A DNA stretch of 6,890 nucleotides from Spirochaetaceae bacterium (GTDB taxonomy: Bacteria; Spirochaetota; Spirochaetia; Treponematales; Rectinemataceae), in NCBI GenBank assembly GCA_016794765.1, contig JAEUJG010000528.1:1-6890 (forward strand), in the 5' to 3' direction. The position numbers and the translations under genes were made by a program. Under the pieces are notes generated by a model that had not been told where the DNA came from, did no database searches, and was given only the letters and a program-made list of their open reading frames with translations. This document shows positions 5,943 to 6,890 of the stretch, in pieces (within the stretch, counting starts at the first letter, position 1; every line of letters begins with the position of its first letter).

Positions 5943-6568
5943 TCGGCGCTCCTGGCGGCGGCGGTCTCTATGACCTTGCGCTTGGCGATCTTGCCGCGGA
6001 CGACCTGGGCCGTCTGCTGGTCGCCAAGGTAGATCCTGATGCGCTTGATGTCCTCGAGGGTCTCGGGGATCTTCACCTTCTCGAAAAGGTTGACGCGTTG
6101 GGTGGTCGTCCTGAGCTCGGCGGCGAGCCGCTCGATCTGGACGACGAGGACGCGGGCCTCGAGGTCGAGGAGGAGGGCCTTCTTGAGCCGGTCCAGGGCG
6201 GAGTCCACCCAGAGGGGCGTGGCGAAGAGGTCGTATTCGGCGAACTCGAAGTCGGCCCCGTCGAAGACCGGGATCTCGACGCCGGCGATGTTGCCGAGGC
6301 TGGTCCTGACCGCGGTGACGCGCATGAGCGGCAGCCCGTCGGGACCATAGGCGGCCTCGGCCTCGCCGAAGACGCCGAGCCAGGCGCGGAACTCGCGGTC
6401 GAGGGCGGCGCGCGCCTCCTCGAGCTCGCGGTGCCGCGCCTCGATCCCGCGGATCTCCATCTGGAGCTGCTGTTTCTTGAGCTGGAGCGTCGGGAGGTAG
6501 CGCTTGTACATCTTCAGCGCGTCCTTCTGCTTCTTGAGCTCGTTCTTGGTCAGCTTGATCTTGGCCAT
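5939..6568 (-). CDS. atpD: V-type ATPase/ATP synthase subunit D (central shaft)
   Basis: Subunit D is the rotating coiled-coil shaft inside the A3B3 hexamer, equivalent in role to F-type gamma. The 209-residue length is normal. The N-terminal helix has KIKLTKNELKKQKDALKMY (residues 3-21) and continues as coiled coil to about residue 70. A short middle domain has VEIPVFDGADF and EYDLFATPLWVD (about 97-122). The C-terminal helix carries the signature RTTTQRVNLFEKVKIPET (153-170) followed by IKRIRIYLGDQ. The ATG at 6568 is preceded by GAAGG (6576-6580) at seven bases. It follows subunit B after 24 bases, and its stop overlaps the subunit I start. This V-type atpD must not be confused with the F-type beta subunit gene of the same symbol. 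Confidence 0.96.
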   Translation of the reverse strand: MAKIKLTKNELKKQKDALKMYKRYLPTLQLKKQQLQMEIRGIEARHRELEEARAALDREFRAWLGVFGEAEAAYGPDGLPLMRVTAVRTSLGNIAGVEIPVFDGADFEFAEYDLFATPLWVDSALDRLKKALLLDLEARVLVVQIERLAAELRTTTQRVNLFEKVKIPETLEDIKRIRIYLGDQQTAQVVRGKIAKRKVIETAAARSAE

Positions 6569-6592
6569 GGTGTAGCCTTCGGGCGCTCCTGC

Positions 6593-6890
6593 TTAGGCGG
6601 TCTTCTTGGGCCAGAACTTTTCGATGAGCTCGGTCCGGAGGCCGGTCTCCCGCGGTTCGAAGCAGTCGGCCAGGATCTCCCAGCCCTTGTCGAGGGCCTT
6701 TTCGAGGGGGATGTTGACCGAAAGGTCCATCATCTCGCGCTCGAAGGCCTCGCCGTAGCGGAGGAGCTTCTTGTCCCAGGCGCTCATCTGGAAGCCCATG
6801 GACTTCTTCTCAAGGGTGTCCTTGTAGGAGGCGTAAAGCTTGATCATGCCGTCCATGATGGCGCGGTGGTCGGCGCGGGTCTTGCCGTTG
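6593..6890 (-). CDS. atpB: V-type ATPase/ATP synthase subunit B, C-terminal part
   Basis: The frame is open to the right edge, so only the last 98 or so residues are present and the true start is beyond the window; the ATG at 6856 is internal. The segment begins NGKTRADHRAIMDGMIKLY and continues with DKKLLRYGEAFEREMM, IPLEKALDKGWEIL and LIEKFWPKK. This matches the C-terminal helical domain of the V/A-type B subunit (family pattern: TRxDH near the start, FxxRFE-like helix, GWELL, LIxKYxP end). B is the non-catalytic nucleotide-binding partner of A in the A3B3 head. The P-loop-derived and nucleotide-contact regions lie outside the window. The position directly before subunit D supports the call. 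The symbol follows V-type usage (ntpB in Enterococcus). Confidence 0.9.
   Translation of the reverse strand, partial: NGKTRADHRAIMDGMIKLYASYKDTLEKKSMGFQMSAWDKKLLRYGEAFEREMMDLSVNIPLEKALDKGWEILADCFEPRETGLRTELIEKFWPKKTA

Noticed and set aside
3924..6032. A 702-codon open frame on the + strand, very rich in Glu, Asp, His and Arg.
   Set aside because: It is antisense to subunits I and D, which have clear family motifs, ribosome sites and overlaps. GC-rich codon bias leaves few stops in the opposite frame, and the composition is that of a mirrored membrane protein.
1..6890. CRISPR array, insertion sequence, tRNA, rRNA or phage genes.
   Set aside because: No spaced direct repeats, transposase motifs, terminal inverted repeats, tRNA-like cloverleaf or phage proteins were recognised on either strand.

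Overview
This GC-rich window (about two thirds G+C by eye) carries eight protein genes and reads as chromosomal core sequence from a high-GC bacterium. My best guess is a spirochaete related to Treponema/Spirochaeta. That is an inference from three things: a bacterial V-type ATPase operon in the order B-D-I-K, which matches the order I recall for Treponema; a degenerate receiver-like plus PilZ-like protein of a kind I associate with spirochaetes; and an IspG with a spirochaete-like N-terminus. No 16S rRNA or other decisive marker is present.

Layout. On the + strand, the window opens inside a gene for a receiver-like/PilZ-like protein (1-718). A small ArsR-family helix-turn-helix regulator follows (739-1062). 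A strong sigma70-type promoter lies across the end of the first gene and places the likely transcription start at the regulator's ATG. From about 1063 onwards the remaining genes are on the minus strand. A hairpin with T-runs on both sides (1126-1154) sits between the convergent units and probably terminates both.

On the minus strand, read right to left, there are two transcription units. The first is the distal part of a V/A-type ATPase operon: subunit B (C-terminus only), D, I and K, tightly spaced or overlapping, and closed by a long GC-rich hairpin with a T7 tract (3542-3574). The second begins only about 40 bases later. It holds ispG (MEP isoprenoid pathway), whose stop overlaps by 4 bases the start of a gene for an exported TPR-type helical repeat protein that ends at 1206.

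How the genes work together. B and D belong to the soluble V1 motor (B in the hexamer, D as central shaft), while I and K form the membrane stator and rotor ring. Subunit K keeps every side-chain ligand of the Enterococcus hirae NtpK sodium site that I can align, so this ATPase is predicted to be Na+-coupled. IspG makes HMBPP from MEcPP, and the coupled TPR gene has no obvious link to it.

Novelty. I do not see an undescribed multi-gene system here. The best leads are two candidate leaderless transcripts (the ArsR-like gene and ispG), where a -10-like hexamer lies exactly 6 bases before the ATG, plus the Na+ site prediction and an Ala/Lys linker in subunit I. The very long + strand reading frames opposite the minus-strand genes are high-GC antisense shadows.
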